Assembly (NCBI RefSeq): GCF_000263855.1
Contig: NZ_AJWX01000001.1
Span: 62,001-126,000 of the forward strand
From: Pseudomonas sp. M47T1
GTDB lineage: Bacteria; Pseudomonadota; Gammaproteobacteria; Pseudomonadales; Pseudomonadaceae
Reading direction: 5' to 3'
Length of the DNA: 64,000 nucleotides
Positions 33,889 to 43,036 of this stretch are shown here, in pieces (position 1 is the first letter of the stretch; each line of letters begins with the position of its first letter). Position numbers and translations under genes: made by a program. Under the pieces are notes generated by a model. That model was not told the DNA's origin. It worked only from the letters and a program-made list of their open reading frames with translations, and made no database searches.

Positions 33889-35037
33889 ATGAGCCTCAAT
33901 ATTTTCTGGTTTCTTCCCACCCACGGCGACGGTCATTACCTTGGCACCGCCGAAGGCGCACGCGCCGTGGACCATGGCTACCTGCAACAGATCGCCCAGG
34001 CGGCCGACCGCCTGGGGTTTGGTGGCGTGCTGATCCCCACGGGGCGTTCTTGCGAGGATTCCTGGCTGGTGGCCGCGTCACTGATTCCAGTAACCCAGCG
34101 CCTGAAGTTTCTGGTGGCGCTGCGCCCGGGCATTATTTCCCCTACCGTGGCGGCGCGCCAGGCGGCCACCCTGGACCGCCTGTCCGGCGGCCGCGCTTTG
34201 TTCAACCTGGTGACCGGTGGCGACCCCGAGGAACTGTCCGGTGACGGCTTGTTCCTAAGCCATGAAGAGCGCTACCAGGCCTCGGTGGAATTCACCCGTA
34301 TCTGGCGCCGCGTGCTGGAAGGCGAGACCGTTGACTACGACGGCCAGCACATCACGGTGAAAGGCGCCAAACTGCTGTACCCACCCGTGCAGCAACCACG
34401 CCCGCCGCTGTATTTCGGTGGCTCCTCGGAGGCAGCGCAGGACCTGGCGGCCGAACAGGTGGAAATGTACCTGACCTGGGGCGAGCCGCCGGCTGCCGTG
34501 GCCGAAAAAATCGCCGAAGTGCGGGCCAAGGCGACCAAGCTGGGCCGCACCGTGCGCTTTGGCATTCGCCTGCACGTGATTGTGCGCGAAACCAACGCCG
34601 AGGCCTGGGCCGCGGCTGATCGTCTGATCTCGCACCTGGACGACGACACCATCACCCGTGCCCAGGCCTCGCTGGCGCGCTTCGACTCGGTGGGCCAGCA
34701 GCGCATGGCGGCCCTGCATGGCGGCAACCGCGACAACCTGGAAGTCAGCCCCAACCTGTGGGCCGGCGTGGGCCTGGTGCGCGGCGGGGCCGGCACGGCC
34801 CTGGTGGGCGATGGTCCGACCGTGGCGGCACGGGTCAAGGAGTACGCAGACCTGGGCATCGATACTTTTATCTTTTCGGGTTACCCGCACCTGGAAGAGT
34901 CCTACCGCGTGGCCGAACTGTTGTTCCCGCACCTGGACGTGCAACGTCCCGAGCAGCCCCAGGGCGCCAATTACGTCAGCCCTTTCGGTGAGATGGTGGC
35001 TAACGACATCCTGCCCAAAGCCGCGTCGCAGAGCTGA
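33889..35037 (+). CDS. ssuD: FMNH2-dependent alkanesulfonate monooxygenase
   Basis: A 382-residue LLM-class enzyme of typical SsuD length. It begins [19 protein letters not shown], with [23 protein letters not shown] and [28 protein letters not shown]. It cleaves alkanesulfonates to sulfite and the aldehyde using FMNH2 from SsuE. GGAG precedes the ATG. It lies between the binding-protein and permease genes as in other ssuEADCBF operons. Family and operon agree, so the call is firm. Confidence 0.95.
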   Translation: MSLNIFWFLPTHGDGHYLGTAEGARAVDHGYLQQIAQAADRLGFGGVLIPTGRSCEDSWLVAASLIPVTQRLKFLVALRPGIISPTVAARQAATLDRLSGGRALFNLVTGGDPEELSGDGLFLSHEERYQASVEFTRIWRRVLEGETVDYDGQHITVKGAKLLYPPVQQPRPPLYFGGSSEAAQDLAAEQVEMYLTWGEPPAAVAEKIAEVRAKATKLGRTVRFGIRLHVIVRETNAEAWAAADRLISHLDDDTITRAQASLARFDSVGQQRMAALHGGNRDNLEVSPNLWAGVGLVRGGAGTALVGDGPTVAARVKEYADLGIDTFIFSGYPHLEESYRVAELLFPHLDVQRPEQPQGANYVSPFGEMVANDILPKAASQS

Positions 35038-35046
35038 GGGCAGGTC

Positions 35047-35829
35047 ATGGAAAAGTTGATTCACAGGCTGGCGCCCTGGGCGTTACCGGTATTGCTGCTG
35101 GCGGTATGGCAGTTGTCGGTGAGTGTGGGCTGGCTGTCCACGCGCATTCTGCCGGCGCCCAGCGCCGTGGTGGAAGCGGGCGTGGCCCTGGTTCGCAGTG
35201 GCGAAATCTGGACGCACCTGGCCATCAGCGGTTGGCGTGCCGGTGTCGGCTTTGTCATCGGCGGTTCGCTGGGGCTGGTGCTGGGCTTCGTCGTCGGGCT
35301 GTCGAAATGGGGTGAGCGGTTGCTCGATAGCTCCATGCAGATGATCCGCAACGTGCCGCACCTGGCGTTGATTCCGCTGGTGATCCTGTGGTTCGGGATT
35401 GATGAGTCGGCGAAGATTTTCCTGGTGGCCCTGGGCACCTTGTTCCCGATCTACCTGAACACCTACCACGGCATTCGCAACGTCGACCCGGCGCTGGTGG
35501 AAATGGCACGCAGCTATGGCCTGAGCGGCTTTGCGTTGTTCCGCCAGGTGATTCTGCCGGGCGCGCTGCCCTCCATCCTGGTGGGCGTGCGCTTTGCCCT
35601 CGGGTTCATGTGGCTGACGTTGATCGTGGCGGAAACCATTTCCGCCAGTTCCGGTATCGGCTACCTGGCAATGAACGCCCGCGAGTTCCTGCAGACCGAC
35701 GTAGTGGTGTTGGCCATCGTGTTGTATGCGGTGCTGGGCAAGCTGGCCGACCTGGCCGCCCGCGGCCTGGAACGCGTGTGGCTGCGCTGGCACCCGGCCT
35801 ATCAAGTGGCCAAGGGAGGTGCCGCATGA
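35047..35829 (+). CDS. ssuC: Aliphatic sulfonate ABC permease
   Basis: A 260-residue inner-membrane permease with about six helices and the coupling loop [30 protein letters not shown]. It starts nine bases after the ssuD stop and its TGA overlaps the ssuB ATG. It forms the membrane channel for alkanesulfonates brought by SsuA. Orphan binding proteins of the window may share it. Confidence 0.93.
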   Translation: MEKLIHRLAPWALPVLLLAVWQLSVSVGWLSTRILPAPSAVVEAGVALVRSGEIWTHLAISGWRAGVGFVIGGSLGLVLGFVVGLSKWGERLLDSSMQMIRNVPHLALIPLVILWFGIDESAKIFLVALGTLFPIYLNTYHGIRNVDPALVEMARSYGLSGFALFRQVILPGALPSILVGVRFALGFMWLTLIVAETISASSGIGYLAMNAREFLQTDVVVLAIVLYAVLGKLADLAARGLERVWLRWHPAYQVAKGGAA

Positions 35830-36641
35830 CCGCCGTATTGAAAGGGCAGCCGCCCCGCCTGCTGCAAGGCATCCCGTTGGCGCTGGACAAGCTGCAGAAG
35901 GCTTTCGGCAGCCGTCAGGTCATCAAGGAGATCGACCTGCATATTCCTGCCGGTCAGTTCGTCGCCGTGGTCGGCCGCAGCGGTTGTGGCAAGAGCACCT
36001 TGCTGCGCCTGCTGGCCGGGCTGGACAAACCCAGTGCCGGGCAATTGCTGGCCGGTTCCGCGCCGTTGAGCGAAGCCCGTGACGACACCCGGCTGATGTT
36101 CCAGGAGGCGCGGCTGCTGCCGTGGAAAAAGGTCATCGACAACGTGGGCCTGGGCCTCAAGGGTAACTGGCGCCCGCAGGCACTGGAGGCGCTGGAAGCG
36201 GTGGGCCTGGCCGAGCGCGCCAATGAATGGCCGGCGGCACTGTCGGGCGGCCAGAAGCAGCGCGTGGCCCTGGCCCGAGCCTTGATTCACAAGCCGCGCC
36301 TGCTGTTGCTCGATGAGCCGTTGGGCGCCCTGGATGCGCTGACCCGTATCGAAATGCAGCAACTGATCGAGCGCCTGTGGAAGCAGCATGGCTTCACCGT
36401 GCTGCTGGTGACCCACGACGTGGCCGAAGCCGTTGCCGTGGCCGACCGGGTGATTCTGATCGAAGACGGCGAGATCGGCCTGGACCTCACCGTCGACCTG
36501 CCACGCCCCAGGGCGCGCGGCTCGCATCGCCTGGCGGCGCTGGAAACCGAAGTCCTCAACCGTGTGCTGGCGCTGCCGGGTACCCCGCCCGAACCCGAGC
36601 CCACGGCCCCCTTGCCCACGCAACTGCGCTGGGCACTTTGA
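35826..36641 (+). CDS. ssuB: Aliphatic sulfonate ABC ATPase
   Basis: A 271-residue ATPase. Walker A GRSGCGKS is at residues 50-57, the signature LSGGQ at 139-143 and Walker [13 protein letters not shown] follows. A C-terminal proline-rich tail ([12 protein letters not shown]) of about 20 residues is seen in Pseudomonas SsuB. Its ATG overlaps the ssuC stop by four bases. It powers sulfonate import. Confidence 0.93.
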   Translation: MTAVLKGQPPRLLQGIPLALDKLQKAFGSRQVIKEIDLHIPAGQFVAVVGRSGCGKSTLLRLLAGLDKPSAGQLLAGSAPLSEARDDTRLMFQEARLLPWKKVIDNVGLGLKGNWRPQALEALEAVGLAERANEWPAALSGGQKQRVALARALIHKPRLLLLDEPLGALDALTRIEMQQLIERLWKQHGFTVLLVTHDVAEAVAVADRVILIEDGEIGLDLTVDLPRPRARGSHRLAALETEVLNRVLALPGTPPEPEPTAPLPTQLRWAL

Positions 36642-36672
36642 ACCTCACCCTTGTTTGCACAGGAACCACCTC

Positions 36673-36888
36673 ATGACTATCAAAGCGATCAACGTCCGCA
36701 ACCAGTTCAAAGGCACTGTGAAGGAGATCATCGAAGGCCCGGTACTGTCGGAAATCGACGTGCAGACCGCGTCCGGCGTCGTCACCTCGGTAATCACCAC
36801 CCGCTCGGTACGCGAGCTGGAACTGGTGATTGGCAGTGAAGTGATTGCCTTCGTGAAATCCACCGAGGTTTCTATCGCCAAGCTGTAA
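36673..36888 (+). CDS. ssuF: Molybdopterin-binding-type small protein SsuF
   Basis: A 71-residue single Mop/TOBE domain (MTIKAINVRNQFKGTVKEII to IAFVKSTEVSIAKL). Free-standing Mop domains bind molybdate or related oxyanions as oligomers. In P. putida ssuF is needed for growth on several sulfonates and sulfate esters, with an unclear mechanism (literature knowledge). It starts 31 bases after ssuB and is followed by a terminator, so it ends the operon. Confidence 0.92.
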   Translation: MTIKAINVRNQFKGTVKEIIEGPVLSEIDVQTASGVVTSVITTRSVRELELVIGSEVIAFVKSTEVSIAKL

Positions 36889-36906
36889 CTGTCGTACAGC
36901 ACCCTC

Positions 36907-36941
36907 AACCCCGTCGGGCTAACGCCCTGCGGGGTTTTTTT
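36907..36941 (+). terminator. Rho-independent terminator of ssuEADCBF
   Basis: ACCCCG pairs with CGGGGT around an inner GGGC-TAAC-GCCC stem, followed by seven T residues. It lies about 20 bases after the ssuF stop. Confidence 0.9.
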
Positions 36942-37081
36942 ATCGCCACCGTCCGCCCTGTCTGTTGGGCGCAAGGGCGGTTGGGGGTTTGCGACAAACA
37001 GAAACAAATTCATCACGCGTGATGTATTGCGCTCTGCCACAGAAGGCGTATGTTTATCACATGTGATACGGAACAGAGACA

Positions 37082-37738
37082 ATGACAGGCACGCCAGACA
37101 GCCCGAAACCGGCAGTGAAAAAGCCCCCCGCGGAGAAGAAAACCTCCAGCTTCTACATGAAGAAAATGCGCGCCGGCCTGGCCGATGCCGGGTATGTGAA
37201 ACACGAGGCCTGGGTGCTCCCGGAAAATCGCGGGCTGCTCAAACAGGTGGAAAGACAGCTCCGTCAGCCTGTCATGGCTGGCACATTCAAACTGGAGGAA
37301 CACATGACCACAGCGGAGAAATGGACGCTTGACCGCCTTCACCAGGCCTTCCAGGCACTGGACGAAGTGGCGTCGAAGGAAATAACCCTCACCCTGGTCC
37401 AGGGCGCCGAGCAAAGCCTGAAGCTGACGATGAACGAATACGGCGGCCTGCCGATTCACATCGCCGTGGTGGGCGAGCAGATCATCGTCGACACCGTGCT
37501 GGTGGACGTGGACTCCATCAAGGATGTTGCCCGCTTCAACGACGCCGTGCTGCGCAGCCGCGAGCTGTTCCCGCTGTCGTCCATCGGCCTTGAGGTGATG
37601 CCCAACGGCCAGACCGTCTACAACATGTTCGGCGCGCTGAGTGCCAGTTCGAGCCTGACCAACGTGGTCACCGAAGTGTCCACCCTGGTGGACAACGTAC
37701 AGCGCGCCACCGAAGCCTTTGAAGGCTTCTTCCACTAA
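37082..37738 (+). CDS. yjfI: YjfI-family protein (DUF2170)
   Basis: A 218-residue protein. A basic N-terminal region of about 85 residues (SSFYMKKMRAGLADAGYVKHEAWVLPENRGLLKQVERQLR) looks like a small DNA- or protein-binding segment. It is followed by a DUF2170 domain (EITLTLVQGAEQSLKLTMNEYGGLPIHIAVVGEQIIVDTVLVDV). E. coli YjfI is encoded at the head of yjfIJKLMC; its function is unknown. Here it leads seven closely spaced genes on the plus strand, and the PspA-like gene follows after 18 bases. It may control or assist the PspA-like protein (inference). Confidence 0.85.
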   Translation: MTGTPDSPKPAVKKPPAEKKTSSFYMKKMRAGLADAGYVKHEAWVLPENRGLLKQVERQLRQPVMAGTFKLEEHMTTAEKWTLDRLHQAFQALDEVASKEITLTLVQGAEQSLKLTMNEYGGLPIHIAVVGEQIIVDTVLVDVDSIKDVARFNDAVLRSRELFPLSSIGLEVMPNGQTVYNMFGALSASSSLTNVVTEVSTLVDNVQRATEAFEGFFH

Positions 37739-37756
37739 TTGCCAAGGAGTAACGAC

Positions 37757-38461
37757 ATGAGTAATCAATCCATCTGGAGCAAGTTGTTCACGGCGCTGCG
37801 TGGCGGTGCCAGCGAGGCCGGCGAAGCCATCGTCGACCAGCAGGCCCTGCGCATCCTGGATCAGGAGATCCGCGACGCCGACAGCGCGCTGGCCAACGCC
37901 AAGCGCGAACTGGTCACCATCATGGCCAAGCACAAACTGGCCACCGACCGCGTGGCCCAGTACGACGCCCGCATCAGCGACCTGGAAAGCAAGGCGCTGG
38001 CGGCCATGAAGGCCGAGCGCAATGACCTGGCCCACGAAGTGGCCGAGGCCATCGCCGTGCAGGTCAATGAGCGCGAGACCGAGCACAAGCAAGTGGTCGA
38101 GTTCGGCGGCTACGTGGAAAAAATGCGCAAGGACATCACCAAGGCCGAGGCACGCATCAAGAGCCTGCGCCAGCAGGTGGACGTGGCCAAGGCTCGCGAA
38201 AGCGTGCAGAAAGCCCAGGTCAGCGCTTCTATCGCCAGTGGCGGTGCCAACGGCAAGCTGGAGACCGCAGTGGGTACCTTGAACCGCCTGCAAGCCAAGC
38301 AGGAGCAGCGCGCTGCCGAGTTTGAAGCCCAGGACCAGCTGGCCGAAGCCTCGACCGGCAATGATCTGGAGCGCAAACTCAAGGAAGCGGGCATTGTGCC
38401 GGACACCGGCAGCGCCAACGCCATCCTCGAGCGCCTGCGCAAGCAGCAGGCGGGCCAGTAA
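37757..38461 (+). CDS. yjfJ: PspA/IM30-family protein YjfJ
   Basis: A 234-residue, almost wholly helical protein of the PspA/IM30/ESCRT-III-like family. Long coiled-coil stretches (about residues 30-215) are rich in A, K, E and Q. The N-terminal segment SIWSKLFTALRGGASEAGEAI is the amphipathic membrane-binding helix. Family members form rings or rods that remodel and protect damaged membrane. AAGGAG lies upstream of the ATG. A REP pair follows it, possibly giving this gene higher expression than the downstream membrane genes. Confidence 0.9.
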   Translation: MSNQSIWSKLFTALRGGASEAGEAIVDQQALRILDQEIRDADSALANAKRELVTIMAKHKLATDRVAQYDARISDLESKALAAMKAERNDLAHEVAEAIAVQVNERETEHKQVVEFGGYVEKMRKDITKAEARIKSLRQQVDVAKARESVQKAQVSASIASGGANGKLETAVGTLNRLQAKQEQRAAEFEAQDQLAEASTGNDLERKLKEAGIVPDTGSANAILERLRKQQAGQ

Positions 38462-38478
38462 CCGGATGACCCTGCCTT

Positions 38479-38567
38479 TGTGGGCGCGGGCTCTGCCCGC
38501 GAAAGGCACACCGCAGGGTGTCTGATACACCGCGGCGTCTGCTTCGCGCGCAGAGCCCGCTCCCACA
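38479..38567. repeat. REP pair inside the yjf cluster
   Basis: TGTGGGCGCGGGCTCTGCCC and a reverse copy with one change (CGCGCGCAGAGCCC) flank about 40 bases. It lies between the PspA-like gene and the rhomboid-type gene. Confidence 0.88.
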
Positions 38568-38609
38568 GAGGGTGTTGTTTGCCCAGGCGTTGATGTTCGA
38601 AAGGAGAGG

Positions 38610-39158
38610 GTGTTGATCGCTGCCAAGGATTTCAAACCCGTGCTCTGGCTGGCCGGGGTGATGTGCGTGGTGCAGGTGCTCAACCTGCTGTCTGGCTACA
38701 GCCTGAACACCTACGGCCTGTTGCCGCGTTCGGCCCAGGGGCTGTTGGGTATCGTCAGCGCGCCGTTCCTGCACGGTTCGGTGTGGCACCTGCTTGGCAA
38801 CCTGGTGCCCTTCGTGGTGCTGGGCGTGCTGGTGGCCAAGGATGGAGTGGGGCGCTTTCTCGTCGCCAGCGGCCTGATCATTGTGATCGGTGGCCTGTTG
38901 GTGTGGCTGTTCGGCCGCGGTTATTACCATGTGGGTGCCAGCGGTTGGGTCTTCGGCCTCTGGGTGTATGTGCTGGCCCGCGCCTGGTTTCAACACAGCT
39001 GGGCCAATCTGATCTGTGCCGTGGCGGCCATGCTGTTGTACGGTGGGCTGATCTACGGGTTTCTGCCGCGCTATGGTGTCTCGTTCGAGTCCCATATCGC
39101 CGGCGCCGTGGCGGGCTTGATGGCGGCACGGATGCTTTTGCGCAAAGAAGGAGTTTGA
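38610..39158 (+). CDS. Rhomboid-family intramembrane serine protease
   Basis: A 182-residue, six-helix membrane protein. Rhomboid catalytic features are present: H60 and N64 in HLLGNLVPF (oxyanion hole), nucleophile S111 in GASGWVFG and H162 in ESHIAG. All key residues are intact, so it should be an active protease. The start is GTG at 38610 or TTG at 38613; AGGAG is nearby for both. E. coli yjfIJKLMC has no rhomboid gene, so this insertion is notable. Its substrate may be a membrane protein of the cluster (inference). Its stop overlaps the next start region. Confidence 0.88.
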   Translation: MLIAAKDFKPVLWLAGVMCVVQVLNLLSGYSLNTYGLLPRSAQGLLGIVSAPFLHGSVWHLLGNLVPFVVLGVLVAKDGVGRFLVASGLIIVIGGLLVWLFGRGYYHVGASGWVFGLWVYVLARAWFQHSWANLICAVAAMLLYGGLIYGFLPRYGVSFESHIAGAVAGLMAARMLLRKEGV

Positions 39159-39160
39159 TG

Positions 39161-39811
39161 ATGGGCTGGTTCAAGCAATTGATGGGGCTGGAGGCGCCTG
39201 CCGCCAAGCCGCAGGCAGCGGTAGAGGGTGCGCTGGGCCTGGCCCAGGGGCGTTCGGTGAGTTTCGATGGCACGCTCAAGCTGCTGCTCGACGACCACAG
39301 CCGGGTGATCATTCCACCCACCCAGCAGATCTGGAGCGTGGGCACGGTCGACCTGGGCCAGTCCCAGTGGCTTAACCGCTACTACATGGACGATGAAGAC
39401 TATTGGCTGCAGGTACACACCAGCGGTGACCAGGACGGCCAGGTGGAATCGGTGATCCTGTTCAACTACCTGCGCTACGCCACCATCAGCAGCAACAGCG
39501 AGTTGCAGCGCCTGGCCGGGCCCAACAGCGATATCGGCCTGCCTACCTACAACCTCGACGGCGTGCAGTTCACCCGCGAGTGGGGCACCGAGGCCGGGCA
39601 GACCGAACTGGCCGACCTCAGTGAGCGCGTGGTGAACCCCAAGGAGTCCTACGTCATCGGCCACCGCTCGATGCTCTACGCACGCGAAACCGGGCTCACC
39701 GACCGCCGCGAGTTTTTGCTGTTTTCGGTGGAACAGGACGAGGAAGGGACCGTCAGCCTCAGCGCCTCGCTGGGCATTTCCCTGTACCCCACCGACCTGC
39801 ACATCCTCTGA
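39161..39811 (+). CDS. yjfK: DUF2491-family protein YjfK
   Basis: A 216-residue soluble protein of the YjfK/DUF2491 family (MGWFKQLMGLEAP start; WLNRYYMDDEDYWLQVHTSGDQDGQVESVILFNY core). Function unknown. The second of two adjacent ATG codons is preferred because AAGGAG then stands seven bases away. It overlaps or abuts the rhomboid gene, implying coupling. It is always found with PspA-like YjfJ in this cluster type. Confidence 0.85.
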   Translation: MGWFKQLMGLEAPAAKPQAAVEGALGLAQGRSVSFDGTLKLLLDDHSRVIIPPTQQIWSVGTVDLGQSQWLNRYYMDDEDYWLQVHTSGDQDGQVESVILFNYLRYATISSNSELQRLAGPNSDIGLPTYNLDGVQFTREWGTEAGQTELADLSERVVNPKESYVIGHRSMLYARETGLTDRREFLLFSVEQDEEGTVSLSASLGISLYPTDLHIL

Positions 39812-39830
39812 CCATCCATAGGGACATGCC

Positions 39831-40259
39831 ATGCTAGAAGCACTTTCGATTTCGCTGAACCCCACCGCCGTGTTGGGGTTTCTGCTGTACCTGCTGGGGG
39901 CGGCGATCTTCCTCGTGCTGTTCCAGTTCATTTACACGCGCATGACCCCGCACAAGGAGTTCGCCCTGATCCGCGAGGGCAACGTCGCGGCGGCCATCGC
40001 CCTGGGCGGTGCCATCATCGGTTTCGCCATTCCGGCCAGCAACGTGATCGCCTATTCGATCAGCCTGCTGGATTTCGTGGTGTGGGCCCTGATCGCTGGT
40101 GTGGTGCAGTTGCTTGCCTTCCTGGCCGTAAGCCTGGTGCTCAAGGGCGTTTCGGCGCGCATCCAGCGCGGTGAACTGGCGACGGGTATCTACGTGGCGG
40201 CGGTGGCCATCAGCGTCGGCATGCTCAATGCCGCCTGCATGACGCCCAACACAAACTGA
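39831..40259 (+). CDS. yjfL: DUF350 membrane protein YjfL
   Basis: A 142-residue inner-membrane protein with four predicted helices (ending in MLNAACMTPN) and the DUF350 pattern EGNVAAAIALGGAIIGFAIP. Function unknown. It lies 19 bases after yjfK and 15 bases before yjfM. In other genomes it also accompanies YjfC-type ATP-grasp enzymes, which suggests it is a membrane anchor or channel for the system (inference). Confidence 0.88.
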   Translation: MLEALSISLNPTAVLGFLLYLLGAAIFLVLFQFIYTRMTPHKEFALIREGNVAAAIALGGAIIGFAIPASNVIAYSISLLDFVVWALIAGVVQLLAFLAVSLVLKGVSARIQRGELATGIYVAAVAISVGMLNAACMTPNTN

Positions 40260-40274
40260 CCGCCGGAGCCAGGG

Positions 40275-41012
40275 ATGAAACGAAGCAAGTACGTACAACT
40301 GTCGCTGGCCGCGTCCGTCGCGCTGGCGGTGGCCGGCTGTGGCGCGCCGGAAAAGACCTACCAGGTCAAAAAGAATTTCAACTTCCAGTCGGTGGCCCAG
40401 TGCACCGCCCAGCAGTTCCCCGTGGACGTGTGCTCGGATGCCTATATCGCGGCGCTCAACGAGCACCGCCGCACGGCCCCGGTCTACGACAGCAAGGCTG
40501 ATTGCGAAGCGGACTTCGTGCCCGATTACTGCCAGGTCGACTCGGATGGCAAGTTCATGCCCCAGCTCGGCGGTTTCGAACTGGATGCCGATGGCACGGT
40601 CACCCAGTCGCAGCTCGACGAGGCCAAGGCCCAGGTCGCCAGCTCCGGTGGCGGCGGTGGCTTCAATGGCAGCGGCCTGCTGACCGGGCTGTTGATCGGT
40701 CACATGCTCAGCAACCGCACGGGCAACATTGCCGCAGCACCGGTGTATCAATACCGCGATGATCGGGGCAACTACGCAAGCTCCACCTTGGGTCAGCGGG
40801 TGAACAATGGCGCCACCTTCTCGCGTTCGCGGCAAAGCGAATACGGTGGTGGCTACAGTGGTGGTGGCAGTGGCTTTGGCGGGCGCTCAAGCATCAACGC
40901 CAACCCGGTGTCGGTCCGCCAGGCCACCACCCGTGGTGGTTTCGGCAGCTCGGCCACGGCCCGCAGCGGTTGGGGTGGTTCATCGTCTTCACGCAGCAGT
41001 TTCGGCGGATGA
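40275..41012 (+). CDS. yjfM: DUF1190 lipoprotein YjfM
   Basis: A 245-residue predicted lipoprotein. Signal peptide and lipobox AVAGC put the lipidated cysteine at residue 22. The cysteine-bearing DUF1190 domain follows (FQSVAQCTAQQFPVDVCSDAYI, ADCEADFVPDYCQV). The last 60 residues are a low-complexity Gly/Ser/Arg tail (GGGYSGGGSGFGGRSS). Function unknown. GGAG precedes the ATG. The stop lies eight bases before the ligase-like gene. The YjfC partner protein probably acts on, or with, this envelope protein (inference). Confidence 0.88.
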   Translation: MKRSKYVQLSLAASVALAVAGCGAPEKTYQVKKNFNFQSVAQCTAQQFPVDVCSDAYIAALNEHRRTAPVYDSKADCEADFVPDYCQVDSDGKFMPQLGGFELDADGTVTQSQLDEAKAQVASSGGGGGFNGSGLLTGLLIGHMLSNRTGNIAAAPVYQYRDDRGNYASSTLGQRVNNGATFSRSRQSEYGGGYSGGGSGFGGRSSINANPVSVRQATTRGGFGSSATARSGWGGSSSSRSSFGG

Positions 41013-41019
41013 GGGCGGC

Positions 41020-42174
41020 ATGAAGAAAATTGCCATCGCCGAACGTCCAGACTGGCAGCATACCGCCGAGCAACTGGGCTTCCTGTTCCACACCATCGAC
41101 GGCGAGCCCTACTGGGACGAAAGCGCCTACTACCAGTTCAGCCTCAAGCAGATCGAGGACGACCTGGAAGACCCGACCCAGGAACTCCATGACCTGTGCA
41201 TGGACCTGGTCGGCCAAGTGGTGCACAGCGAAGAACTGCTGGACCGCCTGAGCATCCCGGCGGCCTTCCATGACCTGGTGCGCACGTCGTGGCAGGATGG
41301 GCACCCGCATCTTTACGGGCGCATGGACTTTTCCTACGACGGCAGCGGCCCGGCGAAGTTACTTGAGCTGAACTACGACACCCCAACCAGCCTTTACGAG
41401 GCGGCGGCCTTCCAATGGGGCTGGCTGGAGCAATGCATCGAGCGCGGAATGCTGCCCGCCGGTGTCGACCAGTTCAACAGCATCGATACGCGATTGCACG
41501 AGGCCTTCGCGGCGCTGAGCATTCAGCGGCCGTTTTATTTCGCCTCGATCAAGGGCTCCACCGAGGACAAGGCCACCACCGATTACCTGCGCCTGATTGC
41601 CGAGAAAGTCGGCATCGAGTCGCGGCATATCGACCTGGAGGATATCGGCCTGCTGGATGGCCGCTTTGTCGACTTGCAGGATCGCTGGATTCCCCACCTG
41701 TTCAAATTGCATGCCTGGGAGTTCATCTTCCACGAGCCGTTTGGCGCAGCCATTGCCCAGTGCGACACGCAGTTCATCGAGCCGGCGTGGAAGGCGGTGC
41801 TGTCCAACAAGGGCATCTTGCCGCTGCTGTGGGAGGCGCACAAAGGCCACCCCAACCTGCTGGAGAGCCACCTGGACAGCTCGCCTCGCACGGCAGTGCC
41901 GAAAGGTTGGGTGCGCAAGCCGTACTTTTCCCGCGAAGGCGCAAATATCGAGCTGCGTACTACGGACGATAAGCTGCATGTGGTGGAGGGGCCCTACGAC
42001 GACGCGCCGTATATCCTGCAGCAACTGGCACCGCTGCCGAAGTTCGGCGACAGCTATACGCTGGTGGGTTCATGGGTGATTGGCGACCGCGCGGCCGGAA
42101 TCGGGATTCGCGAAGATGACAGCCTGATCACCAAGGATACCAGCAGGTTTCTCCCCCATTTGATCCTTGACTAG
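41020..42174 (+). CDS. yjfC: Glutathionylspermidine-synthase-like ATP-grasp enzyme YjfC
   Basis: A 384-residue enzyme of the GSP_synth family, related to the C-terminal synthetase half of E. coli Gss. Typical segments are RMDFSYDGSGPAKLLELNYDTPTSLYEAAAFQWGWLEQ, LPLLWEAHKGHPNLLESHLD and GWVRKPYFSREGANIEL. It would ligate an amine to a carboxyl group using ATP. E. coli YjfC was suggested to differ in activity from Gss; the substrate is unknown. It ends the yjf cluster. Polyamine-use genes begin 860 bases further on, an association worth noting but on other transcripts. Confidence 0.88.
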   Translation: MKKIAIAERPDWQHTAEQLGFLFHTIDGEPYWDESAYYQFSLKQIEDDLEDPTQELHDLCMDLVGQVVHSEELLDRLSIPAAFHDLVRTSWQDGHPHLYGRMDFSYDGSGPAKLLELNYDTPTSLYEAAAFQWGWLEQCIERGMLPAGVDQFNSIDTRLHEAFAALSIQRPFYFASIKGSTEDKATTDYLRLIAEKVGIESRHIDLEDIGLLDGRFVDLQDRWIPHLFKLHAWEFIFHEPFGAAIAQCDTQFIEPAWKAVLSNKGILPLLWEAHKGHPNLLESHLDSSPRTAVPKGWVRKPYFSREGANIELRTTDDKLHVVEGPYDDAPYILQQLAPLPKFGDSYTLVGSWVIGDRAAGIGIREDDSLITKDTSRFLPHLILD

Positions 42175-42198
42175 GTATTTGTTCATTGTGGGAGCTGG

Positions 42199-42825
42199 TT
42201 AGCGCTTGGGCAAAAACGGCGGCAAATACAGCCCCAGGTACGCATCAAACACCCGCATCCCTTCCTCTGCCAACCTTGGGCTGATCTGCCCATGCAACTG
42301 CACCGACCGCGCATACACCCGGTCCCCCAGCTCCATAGCCAAGGCAAACACATCCACGTCATCGGGCAGGCTCGGCAGCTGGAAATGGCGGTCGAACACC
42401 TGGTGCATCAGTACGCCCAGTTCCAGGTCGTGCTGGCGGTCAGCCTGGGTGACTTCGGCCAGGCCGTGCTGGGCCAGGATCAGCTGGCGGGCGGCGGCGT
42501 CTTCGCTGTAGATCACCAGCATGCGCTGTTCCAGCAGGCGCGACAGGTCGTGCCAGTTGCGCAGGTCGGCATGTTCCACCGGTTCCTGCAGGCAGGCGCG
42601 GAAAGCGGCATGCACGTCGGCGGTCAGGGCTTCGAGCAGGGCCGGTACGCTGGCAAAGAAGTGGTACACGGAAGAGGGTGGGATTTCGGCGCGCTCGGCC
42701 ACGCTGTAGATCGACAGGCTGCCCACCCCTTCGCTGGCCAGCAAAACACGCGCCGCCTCGAGAATCGAGTCGATCCGGGCCTGGCTGCGGGCGCGGGGTT
42801 TGCGGGGCGTGGCAGTGCGGGTCAT
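42199..42825 (-). CDS. TetR-family transcriptional regulator
   Basis: A 208-residue regulator. The N-terminal helix-turn-helix is around residues 35-62 (SIYSVAERAEIPPSSVYHFFASV), followed by a helical ligand domain. It is alone on the minus strand, convergent with the yjf cluster and upstream of nothing obvious. The gene on its 5' side, beyond a REP pair, is the polyamine glutamine-synthetase-like gene on the same strand. In P. putida a TetR gene lies near ssuF, so it may be related to that. Target genes unknown. Confidence 0.88.
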   Translation of the reverse strand: MTRTATPRKPRARSQARIDSILEAARVLLASEGVGSLSIYSVAERAEIPPSSVYHFFASVPALLEALTADVHAAFRACLQEPVEHADLRNWHDLSRLLEQRMLVIYSEDAAARQLILAQHGLAEVTQADRQHDLELGVLMHQVFDRHFQLPSLPDDVDVFALAMELGDRVYARSVQLHGQISPRLAEEGMRVFDAYLGLYLPPFLPKR

Positions 42826-42886
42826 GGGCTTCTCCGTGTCAGGCCCGCATTGTAAGCGTAATTCACGATTCTGTAGCAGCGGCCGC

Positions 42887-42974
42887 TGTGGGAGCGGGTT
42901 CTACCCGCGAAAAGAACACCGCCTAGCATCGCAAGCAGCGCGGTGCGTTCTTCGCGGGCAGAGCCGCGCTCCCA
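42887..42974. repeat. REP pair, partly degenerate
   Basis: TGTGGGAGCGGGTTCTACCC pairs with TTCGCGGGCAGAGCCGCGCT with several changes. It lies between the TetR gene and the terminator of the synthetase gene. Confidence 0.8.
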
Positions 42975-42981
42975 GAGGCAT

Positions 42982-43015
42982 AAAAAAACCGCATCACCCC
43001 TAGGGTAGATGCGGT
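42982..43015 (-). terminator. Rho-independent terminator of the spuI-type gene
   Basis: On the minus strand ACCGCATC, a 12-base loop and GATGCGGT are followed by a run of seven T residues. It lies 22 bases after the synthetase stop. Confidence 0.9.
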
Positions 43016-43036
43016 CTCTTGTAGAGCTGTCGGCGC

